A stretch of 64,000 nt of DNA from Pictodentalium vernedei (GCA_031216915.1 CM062294.1:394807217-394871216); one strand, 5' to 3'; counted from the stretch's first letter, positions 23,396 through 34,609 are shown. Made by a program: numbers and translations. The notes: a model not told the origin generated them from the letters alone.

Positions 23396-24180
23396 AAAAA
23401 TAAAATAAAACAATAAAACAAGAGTAACGCTAACACGTGTTCTGATGCCCCCGAAGGTAGCAAAATAGGACTTGCATGTAAATAAATAACTGCTGAATGT
23501 TTGAAGAGAATTGGTTCATCTACACAACTTTGAATGAATTAAAAAACACTATGATTCCTGTGTCATCCATATTTATATGAATATATCGATATGTAGTAGG
23601 TTAAAATGACATGAAAACCTGCCCTGCAAACACTGGGCAGTGCAGAAATAGTGGATTAGAAAAAATTGGGATAGTGGACTAAAAAAAAATTGGGCAGCAC
23701 TTCCTCTATTAGACACTGGCCGGTAAGAATAAAGCTGAAATTGGCATCCATATTTATATGGTTATATCAATATGTAGTAGGTTAAAATGACATGCAACCT
23801 CCCCACCAAGCACTGGGCAGCACAGAAATAGTGGACTAAAACAAATTGGGCAGCACTTCCCCCATAGGCACTGGCCAGTACGAATAAAGTTGAATTTGGC
23901 ATCCATATTTGTATGGTTAATTTGATGAGTAAGTAAGTAAGTAAAGAGGTAGCGGCCTACCCCAAGCATGGCAACAAGCTCCAGGGAGGGGGCATATATG
24001 GGGCGGCTGGCACTAATACGCCGGTTATAAATTGGGTTGGGGGCTACTGTGGGAATGCAAGGAGGGGCTCGTTGTGGGATAGGGAGTAGCCTAAGTGGAG
24101 GGGGTTGATAACATCTTTTAATGTGATAATAATTTGGGAAGATCACTCAAAGTAGTTATAACAGATTTAGGGGATTATAA
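23396..24180. repeat. Short tandem duplication and low-complexity sequence
   Basis: A ~182-bp unit with ATATGTAGTAGGTTAAAATG and CACTGGGCAGYRCAGAAATAG occurs twice (from about 23588 and 23770), with a partial third. A GTAA microsatellite (23931-23945) follows. No gene is supported. Confidence 0.5.
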
Positions 24181-24181
24181 A

Positions 24182-24480
24182 TCAAACTGTTACCCTCGGA
24201 GAGAGGGGGGGGGGGGGGGGGCCAAAGCGGTGTTGGAGGGGGGATGGTAAATGGTTTACACGCATGCGGTTGCATAACAGTTTGATGTCATTATGGAAAT
24301 GACTTAGGGTGGGTTTGTTTGGGGTGGGAAAAAGTGTTAACCCTTTTCCTAAGGCAATTTTTTCATGGTTACTTCGGGTGTGATTGGATAAATTGGTGAT
24401 ATATTTGTTAGCTGAGTCAGCCAATTGGGTAAGTGTGGAATTGCGTATTTGCTGTTTATTACTGCCCTGGCACTTTATTT
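24182..24480 (-). pseudogene. Penelope-like element, N-terminal fragment of the RT ORF
   Basis: The minus-strand frame contains NLSNHTRSNHEKIALGKGL followed by LFPTPNKP and CNRMR. This resembles the conserved NLS...L(S/G)KGL.F.PTP segment I know from the start of Penelope-like retroelement RT ORFs. The frame ends in a long homopolymer (about 24206-24222), and no RT palm or GIY-YIG domain follows to the left. It is a 3'-truncated fragment. Attribution is from motif memory only and should be checked by profile search. Confidence 0.5.
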
Positions 24481-24743
24481 TATTTTTGTGGCGGGTAGTG
24501 TTATTGCGACTCCGTCTAATCCAGTTTGTATTGGTTCTTTTGGGTTGTACCGGATTGTCTGTGTAGGGTTATAGGGGGTGGGGTGGCCACTAGTCATGCT
24601 GGCAGTTTAAGTTTGGTAATTAGGGCACGAAGGGCTGACTGTTGTGTTTGGTTGAGTTGTGGTTGGAGTTCCAGCTCGTTGGGTTTATCGACTGGTATCC
24701 TATTTAGGGTTTCAATTATGGGTTTGTTAACCCTTTTGGGTCG

Positions 24744-25832
24744 CTATGGTAGTGGTTTGGTAGTAGGTTCTATTGTATTGACTTGGTCGTTGGTGATATC
24801 ACAATGGGTAATGATGGGTAGTGTTTCCTTTGGTGAGGTCGACGGGTGGAGAGAGCGTTGTCGGTTATCAGGAGAGTGGAGGGTTGATTGTGCACTGGAA
24901 GGTGAGGAGTCATGGTCGCCTGTGGTACCAGGTGAAAGGATGAGGTCCTTGAGGATTACATCATTGATTGGGGTATTTTGTTGCAGCAGGTTAAGGGTAG
25001 TGAAGGTGGAGCACATACTAATAGCTTGTTCAAGAGCTGAGGGGATTGGGTTGTCTCCCTTAATGTGTTCAGGGTTTATTCCATTAAGGTTGGGGTTACA
25101 TCCCTTTTCGTCGGCACTTGTTTTTGGGATGGGTGAAATGTCTGACATGCCTGACCAAGGGCGTTTGAAGTCCTCGGGAGAGGTTGGGCTCATAATCCGT
25201 TTGTGGCTAGGGCCAGGCGTTATGGGTGGGGAGTCAGATTTCTCCCTCGAAAACACAGTTGGTCTAGCGTCACGTTGTTGTGGTTCAACTTGGGTGTTCA
25301 ATTGGGAAAAAGGCTCCTGTGGGTCAGGAGAATGATGTGTATTTAGCATACAGTCATAATGCTTATGAGTATTTGCAGCCTTGTATTTGGCAAGGTCGTT
25401 TCTGATAAACTGCGAGAGGGTAGCTTCAGATATTTCCAGGAATGTGGATTTTTCATCTGGTGTTAGGCCATTCGTATTGGGGTGTGTTTGGCTAATCTTG
25501 TTTTGCAATTGGGCGTGGTGGGCACGCAACTGATGTTCTATTAATAGTGTTATGCGTTGGCTGGTATGGAATGCAATAATTTCCAAGTTGCTGGAAAGGG
25601 TGTGTTGGAATTTCAGTGTTTTATCAGTTATGGTTTGTAATTTGCTCAGGGTTGGCTGGTATATTTCATTAGGGACCACATTGGTTAGGTTATATTGCTC
25701 ATAGGTATGGAGAAGGGAAAGAGTGCAGGTTTCTTTATACAGTAGGGATCTGGTGTTATTGAGATGGCGCCTTAACAGGCGATGTGCACTCGGGTTGAGT
25801 GTGTTCATAATGGAAAGGGAAAGAACTGGCAT
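24744..25832 (-). CDS. Hypothetical protein, probable ORF1 of the Penelope-like element
   Basis: This 362-codon uninterrupted minus-strand frame lies just upstream of the NLS...KGL fragment, in a different frame. It is hydrophilic, with a His/Gln/Leu-rich N-terminal half that may be helical (residues ~60-160). A Ser/Pro/Thr-rich low-complexity C-terminal half follows. No catalytic motif or membrane segment is seen. Position and composition suggest an accessory ORF1 of the same retroelement; a host gene cannot be excluded. A plus-strand ORF over the same bases (24526-25335) looks like its shadow. Confidence 0.45.
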   Translation of the reverse strand: MPVLSLSIMNTLNPSAHRLLRRHLNNTRSLLYKETCTLSLLHTYEQYNLTNVVPNEIYQPTLSKLQTITDKTLKFQHTLSSNLEIIAFHTSQRITLLIEHQLRAHHAQLQNKISQTHPNTNGLTPDEKSTFLEISEATLSQFIRNDLAKYKAANTHKHYDCMLNTHHSPDPQEPFSQLNTQVEPQQRDARPTVFSREKSDSPPITPGPSHKRIMSPTSPEDFKRPWSGMSDISPIPKTSADEKGCNPNLNGINPEHIKGDNPIPSALEQAISMCSTFTTLNLLQQNTPINDVILKDLILSPGTTGDHDSSPSSAQSTLHSPDNRQRSLHPSTSPKETLPIITHCDITNDQVNTIEPTTKPLP

Positions 25833-25859
25833 TGGTACTAAGTGAGGTCCTTTATCACT

Positions 25860-26075
25860 CGTCTGAAAAAAATATCAACTTGAATTTCGGATCAGACCCC
25901 AAAACACTCGTTCTCGTCCCACAGTCATAACAAAGGTACCCAAGAAGTTTTGTACAGATCGGTTCATAAATTCGGCCTCTAGCCCGAGCTGTATTGAATT
26001 GTTGATGGACAGACGGACAGACTGGCCGTGGCATAAGCTCAAATTTGGCTTCACCAAAGTTGAGCTAAAAATGTT
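25860..26075. repeat. H5-type element fragment with terminal hairpin
   Basis: It shares the block CACTCGTTCTCGTCCCAC...GGTACCCAAGAAGTTT with 41890-43470. It ends in a GACGGACAGAC run and the hairpin AGCTCAAATTTGGCTTCACC/AAAGTTGAGCT (26036-26066), the same tail as H5 at 44049-44079. Only the 3' part is present. Confidence 0.65.
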
Positions 26076-26415
26076 TGTATTCATTTCTTTGCCAAAAAAA
26101 GTTCATGTTCTTGGTTTGTTTTATGTTTTAGGCCTAAAAATCTACAGAACAGCATGGGTGGTGGTGTATTTCATCCATTGAGTGCAAGACTGCTTTGCAT
26201 TGCTAAAGTGCTGCAAATCCTTGTTGCACTCAAGGGACAAATTTATCAATTTTATTAACTTGGGTAAACTATCAGACATAAATCATTCAACTTTTATATT
26301 TTTAAGTTTGCAATGTTATAAAAAGAGAGTAGACTGCAGCCAAAAGGAACAAGGGGGATGGCCTGAGAAACAGACTTTTAACTTTTTTAGACCTTATCAA
26401 CTTTACAAAAGGCAG

Positions 26416-26488
26416 CATTTAATTACATAAATACTTCATACCATGATGAATGACTTGAGGCGGTACAAAGTATTTATGTAATTAAATG
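26416..26488. repeat. Perfect 21-bp inverted repeat
   Basis: CATTTAATTACATAAATACTT (26416-26436) is exactly complementary to 26468-26488, with a 31-nt spacer. It may be a palindromic MITE end or a hairpin. No target duplication was identified. Confidence 0.75.
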
Positions 26489-26518
26489 GGCGCTTCATTA
26501 CGTGTACACTCTATATAA

Positions 26519-26576
26519 AACCGCACTTCGTGTACCCCACTTTTTGTGTAGAAAAGTGGGGTACCCAAGTGCGGTT
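26519..26576. repeat. Long hairpin beside the inverted repeat
   Basis: AACCGCACTT...TACCCCACTTTT pairs with AAAAGTGGGGTA...AAGTGCGGTT (about 25-bp arms, 2-3 mismatches, short loop). It lies 30 bp from the 26416-26488 inverted repeat. Confidence 0.7.
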
Positions 26577-28098
26577 AGGAGAGAAGAATTACATGATCAA
26601 TTAGTGCTCGACGAGAAATTTCTTCCAGTGTCTGAACCTGATTAACAATATTAGTCTTCAGTCAGCGAATTTCTAAAACCTGCATTTCATAAAATAATGA
26701 CATAAAAATACCATATCTGTCTTTTCCAGATCATTGTACCCCGGAATAATCAGCGATTTTAAACAATTTGCCCAGTATTTTTGAGATATTGAACTTGTTT
26801 CCGTATTAAAATAAAATGTTTTGCTGCTATGTCAGTTGGATAACCCCCCTGTATAATTAAAGGTAAATTTGTCGCCATGAAACCTTATCTTGTCCACCAT
26901 CATTCTCGAAACAGTTCGTCGAGACATTTTTAAATAAACTTACCAAATAGAGGAAGTATTTTAAAATAAAATGTATTCTGTGCGTTGTTATGTTTTTAGA
27001 ACAATACTGTGACAGTCTCGGCGACACATCCTGTCTTTACGAAGTGCGGCCCCTGTTTTTCAGACTCGGGATCATTACGAACCCGGCATATGATTTAATA
27101 TCATTGCAGATAAGCTGCTTCACATTTACCTCAGTAATTATTTTTTACGAACTAAATTGAAAATGGAACAGAATTAATAAATAAATCCATCTACTCCTTC
27201 CGGTCATTTTCGTAACAACTCGGGTGGATTTTTCAAAATAAGTTTAGTCTTCGGAATAATGAAATTTTAGAAGCAAGGGACGGACGAATCATGGCTAGGG
27301 TAAACAAATTTATAGTACAGTATAGGAAGTGGATTGATACTAAGACACCCACAATGAGATTTTTTTGTCAACTTCCAATATCTGAAAAAAGCATGAAAAA
27401 TTGGTGGCGTCACTGGAGGGGCGGGAGGGGGGGTAGGCATTTGCCCCTTAAACGTAGATTTTGCCCACATTTTTTGCTTCCCACGACCATAACACTCACA
27501 CACTCTCTCTCTCTTTTCTCCTCATAACCCTGGCATATTCACGCCTCTCGTGAGTCAGCAATCGACAGTAGGGTCTCTCCACTTTTAAATCTAATCTGCC
27601 ATGCCTCGAAACATTCTCCCTTAAAATTTTATATATTTTCCCTTTTTTACAGCTTGTAGCCTCATTGACGGGGGAGCATTCCAATGAGGGGCCATAAACT
27701 ATGTGACTGAGACAAAATATGGAAATTCACGAGAGCCCTACATCCAATTAATTACTTCTGTTCAGTGGTGTGTTAAATTAAATCCTTTGTTTGTTGTTAA
27801 TCCCCAAAGCCTATGCCAAAATTGACATTTAAAAAGAATCTATATCTAAATATATATTTTTTGCCGGCAAAGCACATTTCATGCACTTTTGGGCATGAAA
27901 TTTTTATTACAGGCAGACCAATCTCAACCAGTTAAATCTTGCGCTGAACAACAACTGTTTTAATTAGCTACTTGGTGGGCTAGATTTTGAATAAAAAGCA
28001 CATTTGCATTAACGTTGTATCATTTAATTGGCAAGGTTATTTATTTATACTTGTTCACACCAAAGAACGTTTTAAAAAGTCTAAAAAATATTGGGAAG
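26577..28098. other. Unassigned sequence
   Basis: No repeat of the other families and no convincing gene is seen. A 62-codon minus-strand frame at 27496-27684 with a basic composition is unassigned. An R/G-rich low-complexity patch occurs near 27410-27440. The region could be intronic or intergenic DNA of the host. Confidence 0.4.
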
Positions 28099-28215
28099 AT
28101 GAGGATTGGGACAATTGTTCAAGCTGTTGATGAGCTCAGTCGATGGGAGGACGCCAGAGTAAAATCTGTTTCAAATTCAGGCACTTTTGTTGTGCAATTT
28201 GTGGGATGGAGTTAA
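28099..28215 (+). CDS. Possible Tudor-like fragment (unconfirmed)
   Basis: The plus-strand frame beginning MRIGTIVQAVDE contains W-x-x-A-R-V followed by VVQFVGWS. This order recalls Tudor/PHF20-type folds (G..V.A.D....W..ARV......V.F.GW). It ends at a stop directly after GWS; a +1 shift stays open for another ~48 codons. No splice signals were verified. It could be an exon piece, a decayed gene or chance. Confidence 0.22.
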   Translation: MRIGTIVQAVDELSRWEDARVKSVSNSGTFVVQFVGWS

Positions 28216-29566
28216 CAAAAAAGAAATTTTACCGTGGCCCACATAAAAAAGGAAAAAAAGAATTACTGTGACACCAGCCATCACTGATGAGCATATCAAT
28301 TCGCCTGCACTTGAAACAGAGCCGGTAACCCCATCAACATTGTAGATTTTCTACCCCTCGGTTGGAATAGTGAACATTTAATTATCCACATTATAGTATG
28401 AAGCCGCAAAATTATCACCGAGTTAAAGCAAGAATGGTTTGAGTGTGGCCGAATTGAATAGAGCAGGCGTTTTGGTCCTAATCTTTTCAAAATCACCCCT
28501 CCCCCCCCCCCCCCCAAAAGAAAAAAAAGAATGGGAGCCAAAACTCGTTTTATCACCTATATCAGTCACTGCTGATATGACCAATTCCCCAGAATGAATA
28601 AGATGTCACGACGGAAAAAGATAAGAGAAGCATGGCCCGGTTTCACTCGAATTGGATCTGATCCATGTTTTGAAGATAATCTCCCCCCGTGCCTGCGGTT
28701 AAATAGTGGATGTCAGATAGAATAAAATATACATTTTAATTTAACATTTGGTTGGACAGTATGTTCAAAAAGAAAAATGTATAGTTATCTGTTCCCGTCT
28801 GTTTCAGTTGAGAATCAGTATGTTTTTTCAACAACAATGACCTTGATTAAGCGAGTTCAGACTATTTTTTGTCAAGTAAATCCAATAGATGGAAGAGCCA
28901 CACTGCTTCACGGGATTGTCAAAATTCGCATTTTTTTTTCAAGATTTATTAGAACACAAAAAGTGAATTATTGGACCGATTTTCACATTTAAAGGATTTT
29001 TTTGATACAGAAAATTCCCCCCAAAAATATTTCAGGCACAGAAGAGAACTTATTATGTAAATTGCGAGGTGTTTTCCCAATCAACAACGAGTACTGAGTA
29101 AATACCTGCTGTTATATAATCATACATAACACACTCAGTCGATATTGGGATAATTTTTTTATGTGGAGTGTACACGTAATGTTGTAAAGATTCACGACAC
29201 TTAAAGCCCAGAGGATTAACAGTAATTAATGGATTAATCTGTTATTATCTAAGTGCAACAACAGGTGTACATATCAACATTACTCAATCTGACCATTAAC
29301 TTTTGACTTCTGTCAGATTTTTTCCATGACCAATTGTCTGTTCACTCTTGAAATAATAGCCAGTTCATTTTCCAAACTCAATCAATTTATATGGATTGGA
29401 TTATGAAAAAATACCCCCTCCCCTCTATTTAAATTATTTGGTACTAAAATATGCAGAACATCTAAAAAATTGACACCAGACAGTTTTGGGCCACACATGA
29501 ACACTGTTCCAGAACCCATGACTACATCATTGAAGATAACATTAACATAAAATGTCACTAAAACAT
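28216..29566. other. Unassigned, probably intronic or intergenic
   Basis: The stretch is A/T-rich with a C homopolymer (about 28499-28515) and no supported ORF. If the AIP-like exon at 29569-29755 is functional, this is its downstream intron. I found no following AIP exon here. Confidence 0.4.
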
Positions 29567-29568
29567 AC

Positions 29569-29755
29569 CTTAGTTCTAGTTGTTCTAAAAGGCCAATAGC
29601 TTGTGCATAGCACTCAGCTGCCTGGTCATAGTTTTTCTCAGCATATTGTTTGTTGCCTTGCTCCTTTAATTTGGGAATTTTGTCCAATTTTTCTGTTTCT
29701 GATAAGGTCCAAACCTCTTTTTCATAATCTTCAGGAGCAGATACCCGTAATATTT
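29569..29755 (-). CDS. AIP: Single exon of an AIP/XAP2-like TPR co-chaperone
   Basis: The 187-nt minus-strand exon is flanked by an acceptor (T-rich tract then TGTGTAG, AG at 29756-29757) and a donor (AAG then GTATGTT, GT at 29567-29568). It encodes ILRVSAPEDYEKEVW, then EKLDKIPKLKEQGNKQYAEKNY, then a TPR helix ending in LLEQLEL. This matches the linker and first TPR of AIP (aryl hydrocarbon receptor-interacting protein), where EGN.LY......AA..Y..AI..L is typical. AIP is a cytosolic Hsp90-binding immunophilin-like protein. Both ends are in split codons. Neighbouring exons (FKBP-like domain, later TPRs) are not visible in the window. Confidence 0.65.
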
Positions 29756-29897
29756 CTACACAGACAAAAAAATAAATTAAAAAAATGATGAGAGCAAATC
29801 AATTATAACTCTTGCAACTATGGTAGGTACGGTTTAATTGCATGCCAGTTGAAGAGGCAATAAAAGCCGCAAATTTAAATAAGAGGCCTCTCAGCCT

Positions 29898-31099
29898 AGA
29901 CAGCTCCATTAAGGGTCACTGCTTTTAGATGAAGGTAAATAGAAGACAACAATCTGAGTGTTACTGCTTGTGACCTTAACCTTCATGATACCACAATGGG
30001 TCAAAGTCATGATACAACGTTAGGATATGGGTAACAATTGTGTGAAGTATGAACAAGATCTGTCACACAGATTCAATTATACAGCCCAAACAAGGGATGT
30101 ATAATAACATAAAAGTTTTGCTGTTTGTGGCCTTGACCTTGATGATATGACCTTGGATCAAATTTGCGACACACCTTTGAATCATGGGCAATAACTGTAC
30201 CAAGTATGAATAGATCTATTAATCATATCAAGTTATCAGGGGCTGTATAACAATATCAAAATTTTGCTGTCTGTGACCTTGATGGTATGACCTTGGATCA
30301 AAGTCTTGACACACTCTTGAGTCATGCACAATAATTGTACCAACTATGAATAAGATCTGTCAATCATACTAAGTTATATGGACTGGACAAGGGCTGTATA
30401 ACAATATAAAAGTTTTGCTGCCCTTAACCTTGACCTTGATGACATGATCTTGTAACAAACTAATGACATCCCTTAGAGTCATGGGCAATAATTGTACCAA
30501 CTATGAATAAGATCTGTCAATCATACCATGTTATATGGACCGGACAAGAGCTGTATAACAATATCAAAGTTTTGCTGCCTGTAACACTGACCTAGAGGAT
30601 ATGACCTTGGATCAAAGTCGTGACACACCTTTGGATCACAAGCAATAATTGTACCAAGTGTAAATTAGAACTGTCAATCATACCAAGTTATGTGGACTGG
30701 ACAAGAGCTGTATAACAATATCAAAGTTTTGCTGTCTGTGACCCTGATCTTGATGGTATGATCTTGGATCACCTTTGAGTCATGAGCAATAATTGTATCA
30801 AGTATGAAGAAGATCTGCAAATTAGATCAAATTATATGGACAGGACAAAATTGATAGTAAAATATCAAAGTTTGCTTGACTGTAACCTGATCTATGGGGT
30901 CAGTGACCTTCGCCTAATTATGACTGATGCCACACTGTCTAGTGACAACACATATGATCACAAAGTTTTGTTAAAAAATATTCTGTGGTTAAGAAATGAT
31001 GGCACAGACCAACAAAATGTCGACGACGGATGGATGGATGACAGACAACAGACAACTTAGCATTAGAAAAGCTCCGCTGACATTTTGTTAGGTGGAGCT
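29898..31099. mobile_element. Tandem-core interspersed element H6
   Basis: About six ~150-bp units share GACCTTGGATCAAAGT, CAATAATTGTACCAA and ACAATATCAAAGTTTTGCTG. A GACGGATGGATGGATGACAGAC run follows. The tail is AGCTCCGCTGAC...GGTGGAGCT, a hairpin ending at 31099 and followed by AAAAA. A head copy AGCTCCA lies near 29900. Same general structure as H1, H2, H4 and H5. Confidence 0.6.
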
Positions 31100-32330
31100 A
31101 AAAATATTGACTCCCTAATTATCCCCCAGCATAAGCAATGGGCTCCATCCTCCTGTCTGTCCATCTGGGTTCATATCTTTACAACCGATGGGTGGATTTC
31201 CATGAAACTTTACATGCCCAATCCAATGATAGTCATTCAGTGTCTCTAGAGAAAATTGTCTGCACATTTTTTCCAGAGTTATGTCCCTATGATTTAGAAT
31301 TTTTCAAGGAAGTCAGTATATGACCAAAAGTGGTCCTGGGACTAATTTCAACAATTACCAATGGTTTTCGAATATTTTTGGTATGTGGGCTCACAAGATG
31401 TTTAAGTGAAATGAGTTTGCATATCAGCTTTGCGAACCATGTTTTTTCAAGAGTTATGCACCTTCGACTTAGAATGTTTTAAGTAAATTAGCATATGACC
31501 AAAAGTTGTCCAGGTGTTAATTTCAACAATTACCCACAGATTTCAAATATTTTTGGTATCTGGGCACACAAGAAGTTAAGTGGCACAAGTTTAATATCAA
31601 CTTCACCAATCCACTTTTTTGGGAGTTCTGCCCCTTCGACTCAGAATTTTTAAAGTAAGTCAGCATATGATCAAAAGTTGTCCAGGGGTTAATTTCAACA
31701 ATTATCAATGGATTTCAAATATTTCTGGTAAGTGGAATGAGTTCACATATCAGCTTTGCTCACCCAGGTTTATAGGAGTTATGCCCCTTTGATTTTGATT
31801 TTTGGAAGTAAGTTAGCATATGACCAAAAGCTGTCCAGGGGGGCTATTTCAACAATTACAAATGGATTTAAAATATTATCAGTATGTGGACTCACAAGAT
31901 GTTTGAGTGAAACATGTTCGCTTTGCCTACAAGTTTTTCAGGAGTTATCCCTTCTACTTTTATTTTAATTTAAATTGGCATACCGTGAAAGGTTTTCACC
32001 AATGATCACCAACCGATTCAAGTTATTTGTGACCTCACAGGACAATAAAATGATATGAGTTTGCATATCAGACTTGCCTGACCTATTTTGCTTAAGTTAT
32101 AATTAGTCCCAATTTACTGCATTTTTTTTAGTAAATCGGCAGTTGGCCAAAAGTTATCCTGAAGGGGGATGGGGGTGGGTGCTGGGGGATTTGGTACAAT
32201 TATTTAGGCTTTTCCCTCTGGAAGAGACTACTGTTTTTCTATGGATTATTATTTTATTGTTTTTTTTTTGTTTTTGTTTCCACACATTTTGTCCGTACAA
32301 TTCAGAAGACATTTTCGAACCGATTTTCAC
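31100..32330. repeat. Tandem repeat array (~170-bp units)
   Basis: Units with ATATGACCAAAAGTTGTCCAG and TTTCAACAATTACCAATGG recur at about 31346, 31521, 31694 and 31847, with degenerate flanking copies. The start, with CTGTCTGTCCATCTGGGTT, is typical of such bivalve repeats. No coding capacity; plus-strand ORFs here are repeat translations. Confidence 0.6.
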
Positions 32331-32399
32331 ACACAGAGGAGGGGCACAAAATCTAAAAATGTACCAAAAGTGGAATTTGCGATTTAACCCTTATTCCGT

Positions 32400-33621
32400 C
32401 AGAATTTGAAAAAAACTGCTAAAATTGGGGTTTATTGGCACTTTCTTGAAACATGTCTTGTAGATTTTTTTAAAACATTCATCATTGCTAGACCTGCCTG
32501 TGACATGACCATCGATACACAAGAGATATTAGGTGATGCATATATGGCAACCCTCCACAGGCTGCCAAACATTGAAATATTGATGAAATGGGCTGTTTTC
32601 GAGCCCCCACAGAACCCAAATTGTACACAGGAGATAAACATAACTTCCTTTATTGGAAGTGGAATTCACCGACGATCATTTTTGTAAGTAATAAGGGTGT
32701 TCAGAAAACCAAGCGTTAACCCGTTTTAGGCTGGTTAAACAGCAATACCACCCCCCCCCCCCCCCCAAAAGCTAAAAAATTCATGTTTTCCGTGGATTTC
32801 TCGAAACGAGTCTTGTAGATTTGCAAGAAAAATTGGTCCCTCCCAGGTCGTGGTGTGACATTACAAGTTGCATGGACAAAATATTCGGGTTAGCATTAGT
32901 TAAACCTCTCCGGGCTGCTAAACGTAAAAATTGTGATAAAATGGGCTGTATTTGGACACCAACAGCACCCACTGGGTGTACAACCGAGAAAGGTACCTTC
33001 TTTTATTGGACGCAAATTTGATGGGGAAACATTTTTGTGGTAATGGTATTCAAAAGTCGAAGTCTTAACCCATTTTGGGCTGGTTAATGGAAGATACCCC
33101 TTAAAAGATTAAAATTTCCATTTTCTGTGGATTTCTCTAAAATCAACATGTAGGTTTTCAAGAAAAATGGACTATTCACAGGTCTTTTGTGTGACGTTAC
33201 AAGTTGCATGGACAAAATATTCCGGTGAGCATTTATTAACCCTCTACAGGCTGCTAAGCACTGTAATTTTGTTGAAATAGGCTGGTTTTGGACATGCACA
33301 GCACCCAATGCATGCATACCCGAGAGATAAACATAATTTACTTTCTTGGAAGTGGAATTCACCGAGGACAAAATTTGTCAGTAATAAGGGTATTCAAAAA
33401 ACCAAGCATTAACCCCTTTTGGGATGATTAATAACAATACCCATCAAAAGCTTTAAAAAATCATGTTTTCCCTGAATTTCTTTACAAAAGTCTCGTAGGT
33501 TTTCAAGAGAAAATGGCCATTGATAGGTCTTGGAGTCACATTACCAGTTGCATGGATAAAATATTCAGGTAAGCATTTGTTAACCCTCCATGGACTGCTA
33601 AATGTCAAAATTTCGAAAAAA
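32400..33621. repeat. R330 tandem array, left part
   Basis: Units of about 330 bp share TGGATTTCTC, TGACATTACAAGTTGCATGGA, TTAACCCTCCA, and an A-rich step followed by GGGCTGTTTTTGG. The units are interrupted at 33621 by DIRS A4 and continue at 40741. A C homopolymer interrupts one unit near 32750-32766. Confidence 0.75.
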
Positions 33622-33849
33622 GTTAAAAAATTTATAGTAATTTATATATTTTTTATACTTACCAATGACCCAGACATAGCTGGTGCTAATTCTCAAAATC
33701 TAGGGCCAAACACAAATTTTGCCCCCCAATCCCCAAAATTTGCATCTAAAACCGATAATAACATGTCCTAAATGGTCCTCCATACTTTTCCTCCACTGCG
33801 CATGCGCAGTGTCAAGGAGGTCTCAAAATTGGTGCCAATTATCATTCTT
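33622..33849. repeat. Left inverted terminal repeat of A4
   Basis: It pairs with 40539-40740. CTGCGCATGCGCAG lies at 33796-33809. The outer ~33 bp are specific to the left end and contain, on the coding strand, GGTAAGTAT followed by A/T-rich sequence. Confidence 0.93.
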
Positions 33850-33923
33850 ACAAGCAGTGCCTGGTCAGCGCTATGTACTCAGCGGGGAGGTACGAGTTCC
33901 CAACTCCTGGGAGGGCCATCCCC

Positions 33924-34012
33924 GTCTGGGTCATTGGTAAGTATAAAAAATATATAAATTACTCTAAATTTTTTAACTTTTTTATACTGTACTAATGACC
34001 CAGACATAGCTG
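33924..34012. repeat. Internal complementary region of A4
   Basis: 33924-33977 complements the left terminus and 33978-34012 complements the right terminus. Read on the coding strand it predicts a circle junction CAGTATAAAA-GTTAAAAAATTT. Confidence 0.93.
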
Positions 34013-34499
34013 AATAGAAAAAAGGCTGGAGGGCCTAGGACATAGAGGAAAACCCAATAAGCTCAACTATATATATAATAGAGTTATCCCCTCGAGGAGA
34101 AAAGGAGGATTAGGCTTTACATGTATCTTTCTTATTTATGACAAATTAGAAAGACACAACACCTTCATAATTGAGCATAATAACATCCATGTTCTCTATT
34201 AACATCCAGTATAACCCTTTATACTAATTATTTTAAAAGTAAGCCAATAAATAAAGTAAGTCCAGAGAATTGAGACTCTTTATACTCATTAAAAGTGTCC
34301 GAGGATTGTATATTAACGCCGGTTTGACACGTGACATATACAAATGCTTCACACCGAGCTACACTTTAAAAATATGACATGAATGAATTTAAACATTAGC
34401 TTTACACTTTAAAACCATCCCGGTACCGACTCAGAATTACTGACTCCGGAGGAGGTATCCCCTTGCTTTTCACTATAAAGCAGGTGACCTAAGGGAACA

Positions 34500-34522
34500 C
34501 CCTCCCCCCCCCTTCCCCTTGC
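34500..34522 (-). other. G-rich purine tract of A4
   Basis: On the coding strand the tract is AAGGGGAAGGGGGGGGG followed by AGGGTG. It is located between the YR stop and the ICR and conserved in position with A2 and A3. Confidence 0.55.
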
Positions 34523-34609
34523 CCTGGGTCAAATAGCCCAGAGCAAAGAGGGCGGCAGGACAGAGTCACTGCCGGAACAGAAAGCCTGCATAACTATAGT
34601 TGCAACTGT

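Noticed and set aside
24526..25335. 269-codon plus-strand ORF
   Set aside because: Antisense to the 362-codon minus-strand frame; its Trp/Gly/Leu/Val-rich composition is what an antisense reading of that frame would give, and it has no recognisable motif.
27496..27684. Basic 62-codon minus-strand ORF
   Set aside because: No family recognised, no splice signals checked out, and no second copy in the window; not enough for a gene call.
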